Source: AP-15 sp963795485
GTDB lineage: Bacteria > Pseudomonadota > Alphaproteobacteria > ATCC43930 > CGMCC-115725
DNA length: 64,000 nucleotides
Direction of reading: 5' to 3'
Assembly (NCBI GenBank): GCA_963795485.1
Contig: CAWCIL010000007.1
Location: 1-64,000 of the forward strand
Within the stretch, counting starts at the first letter, position 1, and the number at the start of each line of letters is the position of its first letter. The translations under genes and the position numbers were made by a program. A model generated the notes under the pieces. That model worked only from the letters and a program-made list of their open reading frames with translations. It ran no database searches and was not told where the DNA came from. Of this stretch, positions 51,390-61,362 are shown piece after piece.

Positions 51390-53177
51390 TCAATCTTTCC
51401 CGGGCAATACCGCGGCCAGCACCTCGCGCGCGGTGCCTATGATGATGCCGCCCTCGCGGGGGTCGCCCTTGATCAGGGTCTCGGTGAACGCCTTTGCCTC
51501 CTTGAGCGAGATGTGCGGCGGCAGCGGCGGCACGTCGGGGTCGGTTTTGAACTCGACCACGACCGGGCGGTCGGCGGCCAGCGCCTCCTCCCAGGCCGAG
51601 CCGACGCGGTCGGGGTTGTCGACATAAATTCCCTTCAGCCCGATCAGCTCGGCGAATTTGTGGTAGGGCACGTTGGGGATTTCCTGCGAGGCTTCAAATC
51701 TGGGGTTGCCCTCCATGACCCGCATCTCCCAGGTCACCTGATTCAAATCCTCGTTGTTGAAGACGGCGCAGATCCAGTGCGGGCTCTCCCAGTTGCGCCA
51801 GTATTTGGCGACCGTGATCAGCTCGGCCATGTTGTTCATCTGCATCGCCCCGTCGCCGACGAGGGCGATGACCGGGCGGCCGGGATGGGTAAATTTGGCG
51901 GCGATAGCGTACGGCACCCCGGCACCCATCGAGGCGAGCCCGCCCGACAGCGAGCACATCATGCCGCGCCGGATCTTCAGGTCGCGCGCATACCAGTTGG
52001 CGCACGATCCCAAATCGCTGGTGACGATCGCGCGCTCGGGCAGGCGCGGCGACAATTCCCAGGCGACGCGCTGCGGGTTGATCGGCTTGGCCGGCTGCTT
52101 GGCGCGATCATCGAGCGTCTTCCACCAGTCGCGGGTCCAGCCTTCGATCCGCTCGCGCCATTTGTGGTCGGATTTTTCATTGAGCAGCGGCAATAAGGCC
52201 CGCAGGGTCTCGGCGCTGTCGCCGACCAGGTTGACCTCCATCGGAAAGCGCAAGCTCAGCATGTCGGGCGCGAGGTCGATCTGAACACCGCGCGCCTGGC
52301 CCTCCTTGGGCAGGAATTCCGAATAGGGAAAACCGGAGCCGATCATCAGCAACGTGTCGCACTCGGTCATCATGTCCCAGCTCGGCTTGGTGCCGAGCAG
52401 CCCGATCGAACCGGTGACCCAGGGAAGATCGTCGGGCAGTGCGGCCTTGCCCAACAGCGCCTTGGCGACACCGGCGCCGAGCTTGTCGGCTACCGCGATG
52501 ACCTCGTCGGTCGCGTGCAATGCGCCGGCGCCGACCAGGATCGCGACCTTTTTCCCGGCGTTCAAAACATCGGCCGCGCGTTTCAGCTCGCGTTCGTAGG
52601 GGACGGTCTTCGGCCGGTCGTAGCCGACGCCCGAATGGAGGGTATTGTGCGCGCGCGGCGGATCTTCGTAGGGCAGATCCTGGAGGTCGTTCGGCAATAC
52701 CAGCGCGGTTACGCGGCGTTCGCCGAGCGCGATGCGCACCGAGCGATCCACGAGATGGCGAACCTGCGCCGGGACCATCGCGGTCTGCACCATCGCGCCG
52801 GCTACGTCCTTGAACAGCGCCGGGAGATCGACTTCCTGCTGATAGTGGCCGCCGATCGCCGAGCGCGCCGACTGTCCGACGATCGCCAGCACCGGCATGT
52901 GGTCGAGCCGCGCGTCGTAAAGGCCGGTCACCAGATGGGATGCGCCCGGGCCCGAAGTGGCGACGCAGACGCCCAATTCACCGGTGAATTTGGCGTGCGC
53001 CGAGGCCATGAACGCGGCCATCTCTTCGTGCCGCACCTGGACGAATTCGATTTTGCCTTTGGCCCGCTGCAATGCGCCGAAGAACCCGTTGATGCCGTCG
53101 CCGGGAAAGCCGTAGATCCGCCGCACCCCCCATTGATGCAAACGCTCGACAATAAAGTCGCCGACGGTTTTCGCCAT
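51390..53177 (-). CDS. thiamine-pyrophosphate enzyme, PoxB-like (pyruvate oxidase/acetolactate-synthase family)
   Basis: 595 residues. Start ATG 53177 (MAKTVGDFIVERLHQWGVRR) with GAGAGGACAG. Three-domain TPP fold: VRHEEMAAFMASAHAKFTGE holds the activating Glu; the middle domain carries LVGAGALHATDEVIAVADKL; the TPP/Mg site is VALVGDGAMQMNNMAELITV (GDG...NN). The FPGDGINGFFGAL opening and overall similarity favour a pyruvate-oxidase-like decarboxylase. It oxidatively or non-oxidatively decarboxylates a 2-oxo acid. Monocistronic, divergent from an SDR gene. Confidence 0.9.
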   Translation of the reverse strand: MAKTVGDFIVERLHQWGVRRIYGFPGDGINGFFGALQRAKGKIEFVQVRHEEMAAFMASAHAKFTGELGVCVATSGPGASHLVTGLYDARLDHMPVLAIVGQSARSAIGGHYQQEVDLPALFKDVAGAMVQTAMVPAQVRHLVDRSVRIALGERRVTALVLPNDLQDLPYEDPPRAHNTLHSGVGYDRPKTVPYERELKRAADVLNAGKKVAILVGAGALHATDEVIAVADKLGAGVAKALLGKAALPDDLPWVTGSIGLLGTKPSWDMMTECDTLLMIGSGFPYSEFLPKEGQARGVQIDLAPDMLSLRFPMEVNLVGDSAETLRALLPLLNEKSDHKWRERIEGWTRDWWKTLDDRAKQPAKPINPQRVAWELSPRLPERAIVTSDLGSCANWYARDLKIRRGMMCSLSGGLASMGAGVPYAIAAKFTHPGRPVIALVGDGAMQMNNMAELITVAKYWRNWESPHWICAVFNNEDLNQVTWEMRVMEGNPRFEASQEIPNVPYHKFAELIGLKGIYVDNPDRVGSAWEEALAADRPVVVEFKTDPDVPPLPPHISLKEAKAFTETLIKGDPREGGIIIGTAREVLAAVLPGKD

Positions 53178-53378
53178 GATGACTGTCCTCTCGACCGGGT
53201 TCGACGGCAGCGGCCGGAGCAAGGCGCACGGGACCGCCGCAGAAGGGTTGTCCCTTTAACCGCGGCAGGCGATCGACAGTTCCCCCCGCACCGGCCGGCC
53301 CGGCTAGCTACCGCTCGCTCCTCGACAGGCCCGCTGAAGGCGCGGAGAATGCACCGGCTCACGACGAGCGGAGGCGCA

Positions 53379-54128
53379 ATGAACATCGACTTGGCCGGGA
53401 AACGGGCGGTGGTGACAGGCGGCAGCCGGGGGATCGGGCGGGCGATCGCACTGGCTCTCGCCGAGGCCGGCGCCGGGGTGTCGATCTGCGCCCGCGGCGC
53501 CGAGGCGCTCGCCGCGGCGCAGGCCGCGATCGCGCGGCACAGACACGCCGCGCACGCCGCCCTCTGCGACCTCGCCGATGAGGCTGCGGTCGCCGATTAC
53601 ATCGCCCAGGCGGCCGACGCGCTCGGCGGCATCGACATCCTGATCAACAATGCCTCGAGCTTCGGCACCAGCGACGACGAGGTTGGGTGGGCGAAGAGCA
53701 TCTCGGTCGATCTGTTGGCGACGGTGCGGGCCACGCGGGCGGCGTTGCCGTGGCTCGAGAAATCCTCGGCGGGCGCCATCGTCAACATCTCGTCGATTTC
53801 CGGCTTTGGTGCGTCCGCCCGCACCCCGCCCTATGGCGCGGTGAAGGCGGCGATCCTCGAATATACCCAGACGAGTGCGGCGCAATTCGCCCGCAAGGGA
53901 ATCCGCGTCAACTGCGTCGCGCCCGGCTCGATCGAGTTTCCCGGCGGCACCTGGGAGCGGGCGAAGAACAGCAACCCGAACCTCTACGGCGCGATCCTGC
54001 GCGGCATCCCGTTCGGGCGGCTGGGCCGTCCGGAGGAAGTCGCGCGAGTGGTGCTGTTCCTGTGCTCGCCGCTCGCCGGCTGGGTCACCGGCCAGAACAT
54101 CGCCGTCGATGGCGGGCAGATGCTGTAA
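53379..54128 (+). CDS. short-chain dehydrogenase/reductase (SDR)
   Basis: 249 residues, start ATG 53379 behind CGGAGGCGCA. Classical SDR: TGGSRGIGRA cofactor loop, NNAS motif (ILINNASSFG), catalytic Ser in VNISSISGFG and the YxxxK pair in PPYGAVKAA. C-terminal VTGQNIAVDGGQML is typical. NAD(P)-dependent alcohol/ketone oxidoreductase; substrate unknown. It is divergent from the PoxB-like gene and converges with the DUF992 gene. Confidence 0.93.
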   Translation: MNIDLAGKRAVVTGGSRGIGRAIALALAEAGAGVSICARGAEALAAAQAAIARHRHAAHAALCDLADEAAVADYIAQAADALGGIDILINNASSFGTSDDEVGWAKSISVDLLATVRATRAALPWLEKSSAGAIVNISSISGFGASARTPPYGAVKAAILEYTQTSAAQFARKGIRVNCVAPGSIEFPGGTWERAKNSNPNLYGAILRGIPFGRLGRPEEVARVVLFLCSPLAGWVTGQNIAVDGGQML

Positions 54129-54170
54129 CGCCGAGCCGGCGGCGGAACTACCGCCGTCCCAAGCCGCCGA

Positions 54171-54656
54171 TCAGCGCGCGTAGCGCAGATTGATCGCGCC
54201 GATGCCGGCGGCGATGTTGAGCCCGGTGTTGCCCTCGATGCTGACCGGCTGCAGCGAGATCGTTCGGTTCGAGCCGCCGATCAGCACATTGGCGCCGGCC
54301 CCGACCCCGACCGTGGCGCTGCCGGTGGCGCCGACGTAGCTGCCGGAGAGCGCGCCCGGCCCGATATGGGCAGTCGGAGCGAACACCGCCCACACCAGGA
54401 CGCCGCCTTGCGTGTAGCCGATATCGACGCCGAACTTGGAGATGCTGCCGGCATAGTGGTCGTAACGGCCGGGAGCGCCTGAATAGACGCAGCGCAGCGC
54501 CTTTGACGAGCCGAAGACAAATCCCCAGCCGGCGGCGACGTTGCAGCTCAAGGTTCCAACCCGCACGCCGGCCTGTGCCTGCGCCGGCGTCCCCTGCGCC
54601 GAGATGCCGGCCATCAATCCGATCGCGCCGAGCGCCAAACCAACCTTTTTGAACAT
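54171..54656 (-). CDS. DUF992 exported protein
   Basis: 161 residues. Start ATG 54656 (MFKKVGLALGAIGLMAG) with GGGGGTGAACGG. Signal peptide ending near QAQA. The mature part RVGTLSCNVAAGWGFVFGSS, then KALRCVYSGAPGRYDHYAG and YTQGGVLVWAVFAP match DUF992, a periplasmic family of unknown function largely confined to alphaproteobacteria. The C-terminal half is Gly-rich and beta-prone. Two conserved Cys probably form a disulfide. Confidence 0.9.
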   Translation of the reverse strand: MFKKVGLALGAIGLMAGISAQGTPAQAQAGVRVGTLSCNVAAGWGFVFGSSKALRCVYSGAPGRYDHYAGSISKFGVDIGYTQGGVLVWAVFAPTAHIGPGALSGSYVGATGSATVGVGAGANVLIGGSNRTISLQPVSIEGNTGLNIAAGIGAINLRYAR

Positions 54657-54776
54657 TCCGTTCACCCCCAATTCGCGGGACAATCCCCGCCGCGCGGATC
54701 ATGCCCGCTTCCGCACCGGTTGGCTATAGCCAGAGCGCCGCATCATTAGAGGCGATTTTTGGCCGTTATTAAGCTG

Positions 54777-55211
54777 CTAGCGGCGCCCCGCATCGCGCGA
54801 CAACGATCGAGCGGCGATCGGCCGTGGCGTTGTCCGGTTAGCCAAGCGCCACTGCCAAAGGGCCAATGCTGGGGTTACGCACAATTCCATGACCAGTCCG
54901 AACAGCATCGGCGCATCCGGGTATCCCCGCACCAACAGCGACAGCAGCCTGCTGAAGCCGCCGACCGCGACAATCCCGGTCAGCATCCTGAAGCGGGCGC
55001 CGCGACGTTCGATGCGCGGAACGGTGCTGGCGAACGCGCAGCCGATGCCGAGCAGCAATCCCGACAGATAGCGGTAATGGCTGTCGGCCGCGGCAGGCGC
55101 AAAATCCACATGCACCATCGCCGGACCGAGCAACACTCCCATCGTCCCGGCCGCGATCGGGATCAGCGAGGCGCCGGCCACAACCACTTGGAGAAGTCGT
55201 CTTTCGTTCAT
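54777..55211 (-). CDS. DUF4345-like small membrane protein
   Basis: 144 residues (ATG 55211; ATG 55217 also possible). Four predicted membrane helices. The pattern AAGTMGVLLGP, DSHYRYLSGLLLGIG and RRGARFRMLTGIVAVGGFSR and MELCVTPALALWQWRLA resembles DUF4345/DUF4293-type proteins of unknown function. The C-terminus is basic. No associated gene is evident. Confidence 0.75.
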   Translation of the reverse strand: MNERRLLQVVVAGASLIPIAAGTMGVLLGPAMVHVDFAPAAADSHYRYLSGLLLGIGCAFASTVPRIERRGARFRMLTGIVAVGGFSRLLSLLVRGYPDAPMLFGLVMELCVTPALALWQWRLANRTTPRPIAARSLSRDAGRR

Positions 55212-55260
55212 CGGCAATGGTGCTCGACGCCTCGAGGCGCAGCCTTTGTCCTGCTGCGTC

Positions 55261-56043
55261 CTAAAGCGCCGATCTGCGGCTGGAGCCGCCGCCGTCGATC
55301 GTGACGATCGACCCGGTGGTGTAGGCGGAGCGGTCGGAGGCGAGGAAGGCGGCCATCCAGGCGATCTCTTCGGGCTTGGCGGCGCGGCCGAAGGCCAGCG
55401 GCTTCATCAGCTCGGTCCAGCGCTCGGCGTCGCCGAAGCGGTCCTGGGCGCGGGTACGCATCAGGGTCACGAGCCGCTCGGTCATGACCGGGCCGGGGTT
55501 GATGCCGAGGACGCGCAACCCGTCGCGCGGCGCCGTGCCGCCCATCGCACGGGTGAACGCCATCAACGAGGCGTTGCCCGACGATCCCGCGATGTAGTCG
55601 AAATCGGGGTTCTCGCCGGCTGCACCGAGGATGTTGACGATGACCCCCGCTCTGCGCCCGCGCATCAGCGCGTAGAAGCGCCGGGTCATGTTGACATAGC
55701 CGAACACCTTCAGGTCCCAAGCGGCGCGCCAGCGCGCCTCGTCGACCGCGTCGAGATTGCCGCCGGGGATGGCGCCGGCATTGTTGACCAGGATTTCGGT
55801 GTCGGCGCATTCGGCGGCGAGATTGTCGACGTTGCGGCTGTCCGAGAGATCGAGCGGAAACACCCGCACCGCGACGTTGTGCTTGGCGGTGATCGCCGCC
55901 CGCGCCGTTTCGAGATCGCCCGCGGTGCGCGACACCAATGCCACATCGCAGCCCTCCTCGGCCAGGGTTTCGGCGCAGGCCCGCCCGATCCCTTTCGACG
56001 CGCCGGTGACCAGCGCCTTCTTCCCGCGCAAACCCAGCTCCAT
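55261..56043 (-). CDS. SDR-fold protein lacking the YxxxK catalytic pair
   Basis: 260 residues, ATG 56043 with GGAGGAAATGTG. Cofactor loop TGASKGIGRA and ILVNNAGAIPGG are intact. The catalytic region reads DFDYIAGSSGNASLMAFTRA: aligned with the usual YSASKAALLAFT, Tyr becomes Gly and Lys becomes Asn. A Tyr four residues earlier might substitute but the Lys is gone. The end VTIDGGGSSRRSAL is normal. So it binds NAD(P) but may not reduce in the standard way. This variant seems to be a defined SDR subgroup. Confidence 0.85.
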   Translation of the reverse strand: MELGLRGKKALVTGASKGIGRACAETLAEEGCDVALVSRTAGDLETARAAITAKHNVAVRVFPLDLSDSRNVDNLAAECADTEILVNNAGAIPGGNLDAVDEARWRAAWDLKVFGYVNMTRRFYALMRGRRAGVIVNILGAAGENPDFDYIAGSSGNASLMAFTRAMGGTAPRDGLRVLGINPGPVMTERLVTLMRTRAQDRFGDAERWTELMKPLAFGRAAKPEEIAWMAAFLASDRSAYTTGSIVTIDGGGSSRRSAL

Positions 56044-56074
56044 CACATTTCCTCCAGTCCGAATTGGGCAGCCC

Positions 56075-56133
56075 GCCCTCCCCCGCTTCGCTGCGCTCCG
56101 GGACCTGGCCACGGGGGACGGGTGGGGGAGGGC
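56075..56133. repeat. inverted-repeat element with 10-base arms
   Basis: GCCCTCCCCC at 56075-56084 is the exact reverse complement of GGGGGAGGGC at 56124-56133; the 39-base loop holds CGCTTCGCTGCGCTCCGGG. This is a frequent type of intergenic palindrome in alphaproteobacteria. It lies in the spacer between the SDR and the RlmM-like gene. Confidence 0.6.
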
Positions 56134-56195
56134 AACGACAAGTAGGGATTTGCCGAAACGCAGTGATAGCACGCGCCTTTGCCGCCGCCCGAAGG

Positions 56196-57093
56196 CTAAT
56201 CGATCTTGCTCCAGGTCAATTCGTGCCTGTTGTGAAAAAGATGACGCAGCTCGGAACCCGGTATCGCGGCAAAGCGGCGGGCCGCGACGTGGTCGGTTTC
56301 GCCTTGGAATTTGATCGTGCAGACAAACCGGCGGCAGGTTCCGGCGGCGAGCCAGCGCTCGACCAGCGCCAACAGCCTGGCCGGATAGCACACGACATCG
56401 GAAAACAGCCAGTCGACGGGCCCGAGCGCCTGCGGGTCGAGCGCAAAGGCGCTGTCGGGCCGATGCTCTATGCCTGGTAGGCGTGCGACCTCGGGAGCCA
56501 GCGGCGCCTTGTCGACGCTGATCACCCGCGCGCCCATTTGCTGCAACGCCCAGCTCCAGCCGCCGGGGCTGCTGCCGAGATCGAGGCACACCTCGCCGGG
56601 CTGCGGCCGGCAGCCGATCAGGGTCAACGCTTCCCATAATTTCAGATAGGCGCGGCTCGGCGGCCCGGAGCGGTCCTCGACAAACCGCACTTCGCCGTTC
56701 GGGAACGGGCTCGTGCAACGGGGCACCGCCAGCACCGTCGCCGCATCGAGCAGGGTCCACGAGCCGAGCGGTGCGCTCGGCGCCGGCGTCCCGAACACCA
56801 ACGGCTTCGCCGACACCTTGGGCAATCGCTCCTGGATCAGCATAGCGCGGCGATGCAGCACCGGCGCATAGGCCGTCCAATTGCGCTGGATCGCGCGCAA
56901 TTTCTCCGCCGCGTCCGAGATCGAGGCGACCCCGATCTGCTGCGGGTCGAGCCAGACGTTGGCCGCCCACGCGGCCGGGCGCGCCGGCCCCGTCGCCACC
57001 AGCAGCCGCCCATGCACGCGCTCGACCGCACCCACCTCCTTGGCGAGCTCGTCCGACGAAGCCGTCCGCGGCGAGATAGGCGGTACGAATCAT
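56196..57093 (-). pseudogene. RlmM/FtsJ-type 2'-O-ribose methyltransferase, one frameshift near the N-terminus
   Basis: About 298 residues after correction. ATG 57093 gives MIRTAYLAADGFV, then an extra G near 57052 shifts the frame. The remainder reads GAVERVHGRLLVATGPARP, the N-terminal THUMP-like part, then the Rossmann core VCLDLGSSPGGWSWALQQMG, DKAPLA and a VDWLFSDVVCYP segment. The KDKE-type tetrad of 2'-O-methyltransferases is partly visible (Asp in LFSDV, Lys in TIKFQGE). By family it methylates rRNA, as E. coli RlmM does at C2498 of 23S rRNA. Length 3n+1 agrees with one inserted base. Confidence 0.82.
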
Positions 57094-57258
57094 AGACCAG
57101 CATCGCATGGGCGGCGTCACCCGGCACACGCGTTCACGTTCGCGCGACCACCGATTCGACTCTGGCCGGCCAGTCAGTCGCGATTTCCTTTCAATCGCCT
57201 GAAATCCGCGGCTTGCGTCGCCCGTAAATTTTCGTCTGGGGATGGTGAGAGGATCGCG

Positions 57259-58200
57259 ATGCACGGGGATGACATGGTCGGGGTTCCGGGCGGCATGTTC
57301 CGCATAGGGTCGGACCGGCATTATCCGGAAGAGTCGCCCGCCCACCATGTTACCGTCGCTGGGTTTCGGATCGATCGACACCCGGTCGCCAATCGCCAGT
57401 TCAGGAAGTTCGTCAAGGCGACCGGCCACGTCACCGTTGCCGAAATCCCACCCGATCCGAGGGACTATCCCGGCGCGCTGCCGCACATGCTCTACGCCGG
57501 TTCGCTGGTGTTCACGCCGCCGGCGCATTCGGTAGACCTGCGCGACTGGAGCCGGTGGTGGGTTTTTCTGAAGGGCGCCGACTGGCGGCATCCTTACGGG
57601 CCGAAAAGCAGCATCGTCGGCCTCGAGAGCCACCCGGTCGTGCATGTCGCCTTCGCCGATGCGCTCGCCTATGCGCAGTGGGCCGACAAAGACCGGCCGA
57701 CCGAGGCCGAATGGGAGTTTGCGGCGCGCGGCGGGCTCGACGGCGCCGAATTCGCATGGGGCGACGAATTCACTCCCGATGGCAAGCACATGGCCAACAC
57801 CTGGCAGGGCGAGTTTCCGCGCCAGAATTTGGCGCTGGACGGGTTTGCGCGGACCTCGCCGGTAACGGCGTTTCCGCCGAACGGCTACGGACTTTACGAC
57901 ATGATCGGCAACGTCTGGGAATGGACGATCGACTGGTATTCGCCGAGGCATTCCGCCGATATGCCCAAGGCCTGCTGCATCCCGGAGAACCCGCGCGGCG
58001 GCCCCGAGGTGTCGAGCTACGATCCCCGCCAACCCGACATCAAGATCCCGCGCAAGGTGCTCAAAGGCGGCTCGCATTTGTGCGCTCCCAATTATTGTCG
58101 CCGCTACCGCCCGGCCGCGCGCCACGCCGAGCCGGTCGACACCTCGACCAGCCATGTCGGCTTTCGTTTCATCATCCGAGAGGGGAAACGCCATGACTGA
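57259..58200 (+). CDS. formylglycine-generating enzyme (SUMF1/FGE) family protein
   Basis: 313 residues, cytoplasmic. Start ATG 57259 behind GAGAGGATC. FGE-sulfatase-modifying fold: GGMFRIGSDRHYPEESPAHH, RPTEAEWEFAARGGLDGAEF, YGLYDMIGNVWEWTIDWYS, and the active-site pair Cys275/Cys280 in GGSHLCAPNYCRRYRPAAR, both retained. It oxidises the sulfatase Cys to formylglycine with O2 and copper. Its stop overlaps the ATG of the following sulfatase gene, which carries the required CxAxR motif, so enzyme and client are coupled. Confidence 0.93.
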   Translation: MHGDDMVGVPGGMFRIGSDRHYPEESPAHHVTVAGFRIDRHPVANRQFRKFVKATGHVTVAEIPPDPRDYPGALPHMLYAGSLVFTPPAHSVDLRDWSRWWVFLKGADWRHPYGPKSSIVGLESHPVVHVAFADALAYAQWADKDRPTEAEWEFAARGGLDGAEFAWGDEFTPDGKHMANTWQGEFPRQNLALDGFARTSPVTAFPPNGYGLYDMIGNVWEWTIDWYSPRHSADMPKACCIPENPRGGPEVSSYDPRQPDIKIPRKVLKGGSHLCAPNYCRRYRPAARHAEPVDTSTSHVGFRFIIREGKRHD

Positions 58201-59896
58201 CGGTCGCTCGCGTGTAAAGCGCCCGAACGAGACGCCGCAAAACAGCAACGGACTAAATCGGCGCAACCTACTCCTCAGCGGCAGCTCGCTGCTGGCCGTA
58301 TCGACGTTAGGCGGGACGGGCTTGACGAACGCCGCGCAGGCGCAGCAACAGCAGCCGGCCGCAGCTCAACCGAGTGGAAAGCGGGCCAACATTCTCGTCA
58401 TTTTCGGCGACGACATCGGCCAGTCGGACATCAGTGCCGACACCTTCGGCCTGATGGGCTACCGGACGCCGAACATCGACCGTATCGCCAAGGAAGGGTT
58501 GATGATCACCGACTACTACGCGGAGCAGAGCTGCACCGCAGGGAGGTCGTCGTTCATTACCGGCCAGGCGACGTTGCGCACCGGTCTGTCCAAGGTCGGC
58601 ATCCCCGGGGCCGCGATCGGCTTGCAGGCGGGGGACATCACGATCGCTGAGGCCCTGAAGCCGCTCGGCTATGCCACCGGCCAGTTCGGCAAGAACCATC
58701 TCGGCGACCGCAACGAATACCTGCCGACTGTGCACGGGTTCGATGAATTCTTTGGCAATCTCTACCACCTGAACGCCGAGGAGGACCCGGAAGACCCCGA
58801 TTACCCGAAGGACCCGCGGTTCCGCGCCCGGTTCGGGCCACGCGGCGTGCTCAAATGCACCGCCACCGATATCGACGACCCGACCGTCGACCCGCGCTTC
58901 GGCAAGGTCGGCAAGCAGAAGATCGAGGATACCGGCCCGCTCACCAAAAAGCGGATGGAGACGATCGACGACGAGACCACCGGCGCGGCGGTGGACTTTA
59001 TCGGGCGCCAGGTCAGGGCGGGGAAGCCTTTTTCGTGTGGATGAACACGACCCGGATGCACCTCTTCACGCATGTGCGCGCCTCGATGCGCGGCCAGAGC
59101 GGCATGCCCGACAACGAGTACGCCGACGGCATGATCGAGCATGACGGCGATGTCGGCAAGCTACTGACGGCATTGGACGATCTCGGGGTCGCCAACGACA
59201 CGATCGTCGTCTACACGACTGATAACGGGCCGCACATGAATTCCTGGCCCGACGCAGCGATGACCCCGTTCCGCAGCGAAAAGGACACAAACTGGGAGGG
59301 TGCGTTCCGGGTGCCGGCCATGGTGCGATGGCCGGGCCACATCAAACCCGCGCAGCGTGTCGAACGAGATCTTTTCGGGGCACGACTGGTTTCCGACCCT
59401 GCTCGCGGTCGCCGGCGACACCGGCGTCAGAGACCGCCTGTTGCAGGGCTGGCAGACCGGCGACCGCACCTACAAGGTGCATCTCGACGGCTACAACCAG
59501 CTGTCCTACCTGACCGGCCAGCAGGAAAATTCGGACCGCAAGGGCTTTATCTACTTCAACGATGACGGTCAGGTCGTCGCCCTGCGTTTCAACAACTGGA
59601 AGCTCGTTTTCGCCGAGCAGAAGACGCCCGGCACCTTGGACATCTGGGGCGAGCCGTTCACCTTCCGGCGGTTTCCGCTGCTTTTCAACCTGCGCATGGA
59701 TCCCTACGAGCGAGCCGAGATTACCTCGAACAGCTACTACGCTTGGACGATCCATAAGGCGTACCTGCTGATGGCGGGGCAGGCGATCGTCGCGGAGTTC
59801 ATTGGAACGTTCAAGGAGTTCCCGCCGCGACAACGCCCGCAGAGCTTCAGCGTCGACCAGATTATGGAGAAGCTGAAGCAGCCGTCGAACGATTGA
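58193..59896 (+). pseudogene. arylsulfatase-type sulfatase, Tat-exported, two compensating frameshifts
   Basis: About 567 residues after correction. Tat signal (LNRRNLLLSGSSLLAVSTLG). Metal-binding Asp73/Asp74 in VIFGDDIGQSD; formylglycine site Cys114 in CTAGRSSF; GYATGQFGKNHLG and TTDNGPHMNSWPDAAMT follow. A missing T near 59025 and an extra base near 59365 move the frame out and back; total length is 3n. The last frame runs SGHDWFPTLLAVAGD to MEKLKQPSND. It hydrolyses a sulfate ester in the periplasm. It overlaps the FGE gene by 8 bases and precedes DUF1254 genes. Confidence 0.88.
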
Positions 59897-59925
59897 CCCA
59901 CAGGCTCAAATAAAATTGGCGAATA

Positions 59926-61350
59926 ATGAAGGTCAATCCGCGAACAACTCTCGCGACACTCGCCCTGATTTGCGCGACGGCGCCTTTGCAAGCGCAAAAC
60001 TTCTCTAACGGAGACCTTGCCCGCCGCATGATCGCGCGGCGCGCGGTCGAGGCGGTCATCTGGGGCATGCCGGCCGTCAACGCCGAACTCTTGTTTCAGG
60101 CGATGAAGGACGCCAACAGCAAATTCAATCAGGTCGTCTACTGGTCGCGGCCGATCAGTTGGAAAAATCAGACGCTCACGCCCAACCCCGACACGATCTA
60201 CGTCTTCCCGTTCTTCGATACGAAGGATGTCGGGCCGATGGTGCTGGAGATTCCGCCCGCGGACGACGACCACTCGATCACCGGCAGCATCGACGACGCC
60301 TGGCAGGTGGCGCTGGAGGATGTCGGCCCTGCTGGTGTGGACAAAGGCAAGGGCGCCAAGTACCTCATTCTGCCACCCGGCTATCAGGAAAAAGCACCGG
60401 AGGGATACATCCCTTTGGCATCCCAAACCTATACCGGCTTTGTCATTCTGCGCTCGAACCTCAGGAGCGGCAGCAACGCCGACATCGCAAAGGCCGTCGC
60501 CTACGGCAAGCGCGTAAAATTCTATCCGCTGTCGCAGGCCGCGAACCCACCGGAAACGAAATTCGTCGATGCGATCAACGTCGTGTTCGACAGCACCATC
60601 CCCTACGATTTGCGCTTCTTCCAGATGCTCGACCGCTTCGTGCAGCGCGAGCCCTGGCTTGAGCGCGACAAGGTCATGATCGATCAGCTCAAGACGATCG
60701 GCATCGAAAAAGGCAAACCGTTCACTCCCGATGCCGACACGCGGAAAATCCTCACCGCCGCCGCGCGCGAAGCGCATGAATGGCTCGACCTCAAATACGG
60801 GGGCATCTTCACCCCGCCGTTTAACGAGGGGACCCATTGGGCACTGCCCGCGGCGCCGGGTGTCGCAGAAGCCATGATGACGAATTTCGCCAAGCCGAAC
60901 GCCTATCCGGTCGACGGTCGCGGCATCGCCTATTCGATGGCGTATTTCAGCGCCAAGCATCTGGGCGCCGGCCAGTACTACCTCATGACCATCGTCAACA
61001 AAGCCGGCAAGCCGTTCGATGGCGGAAGCACCTATCGTCTGAACGTGCCGGCGAACCCGCCGGTCAGGCTGTACTGGTCGGCGACGGTGTACGACCGCGC
61101 GACGCATGCGCTGATCCGCGACATGCGATGGTCGAGCCGATCCTCGAACACGCCGGGTCTGGCGAAGAACGGGGACGGTTCGGTGGAAATCTATTTCGCC
61201 CCGAAACCCCCGCCGGGTAAGGAAGCGAATTGGATACCGACCAGGCCGGGCGGCCGCTTCGAGGTTCTGTTTCGCGTCTACGGGCCTGAAAAACCGTTCT
61301 TCGACAAGACCTGGAAGCTGCCGGATATCGCGCAGGTCGCGGTGCAATAG
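59926..61350 (+). CDS. DUF1254/DUF1214 exported protein
   Basis: 474 residues. Signal peptide (TLATLALICATAPLQAQ). N-terminal DUF1254 domain (AVEAVIWGMPAVNAELLFQA, LTPNPDTIYVFPFFDTKDVG) and C-terminal DUF1214 domain (YYLMTIVNKAGKPFDGGSTY, VRLYWSATVYDRATHALIRD, FEVLFRVYGPEKPFFDKTWK). The two domains are both beta-rich; the family is periplasmic and of unknown function, often near sulfatases or lipoproteins. It follows the sulfatase by 29 bases and a shorter paralogue follows by 12. Confidence 0.92.
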   Translation: MKVNPRTTLATLALICATAPLQAQNFSNGDLARRMIARRAVEAVIWGMPAVNAELLFQAMKDANSKFNQVVYWSRPISWKNQTLTPNPDTIYVFPFFDTKDVGPMVLEIPPADDDHSITGSIDDAWQVALEDVGPAGVDKGKGAKYLILPPGYQEKAPEGYIPLASQTYTGFVILRSNLRSGSNADIAKAVAYGKRVKFYPLSQAANPPETKFVDAINVVFDSTIPYDLRFFQMLDRFVQREPWLERDKVMIDQLKTIGIEKGKPFTPDADTRKILTAAAREAHEWLDLKYGGIFTPPFNEGTHWALPAAPGVAEAMMTNFAKPNAYPVDGRGIAYSMAYFSAKHLGAGQYYLMTIVNKAGKPFDGGSTYRLNVPANPPVRLYWSATVYDRATHALIRDMRWSSRSSNTPGLAKNGDGSVEIYFAPKPPPGKEANWIPTRPGGRFEVLFRVYGPEKPFFDKTWKLPDIAQVAVQ

Positions 61351-61362
61351 CGGGGGCAGGTT

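Noticed and set aside
52515..54128. A 537-codon open frame ahead of the SDR at 53379
   Set aside because: Its first 288 codons are the antisense of the PoxB-like gene; the SDR has its own ATG with a good Shine-Dalgarno.
55261..58266. A 1001-codon open frame on the minus strand
   Set aside because: It joins the real SDR with antisense DNA of the FGE gene and an out-of-phase methyltransferase; most of it is low-complexity Arg/Gly/Pro.
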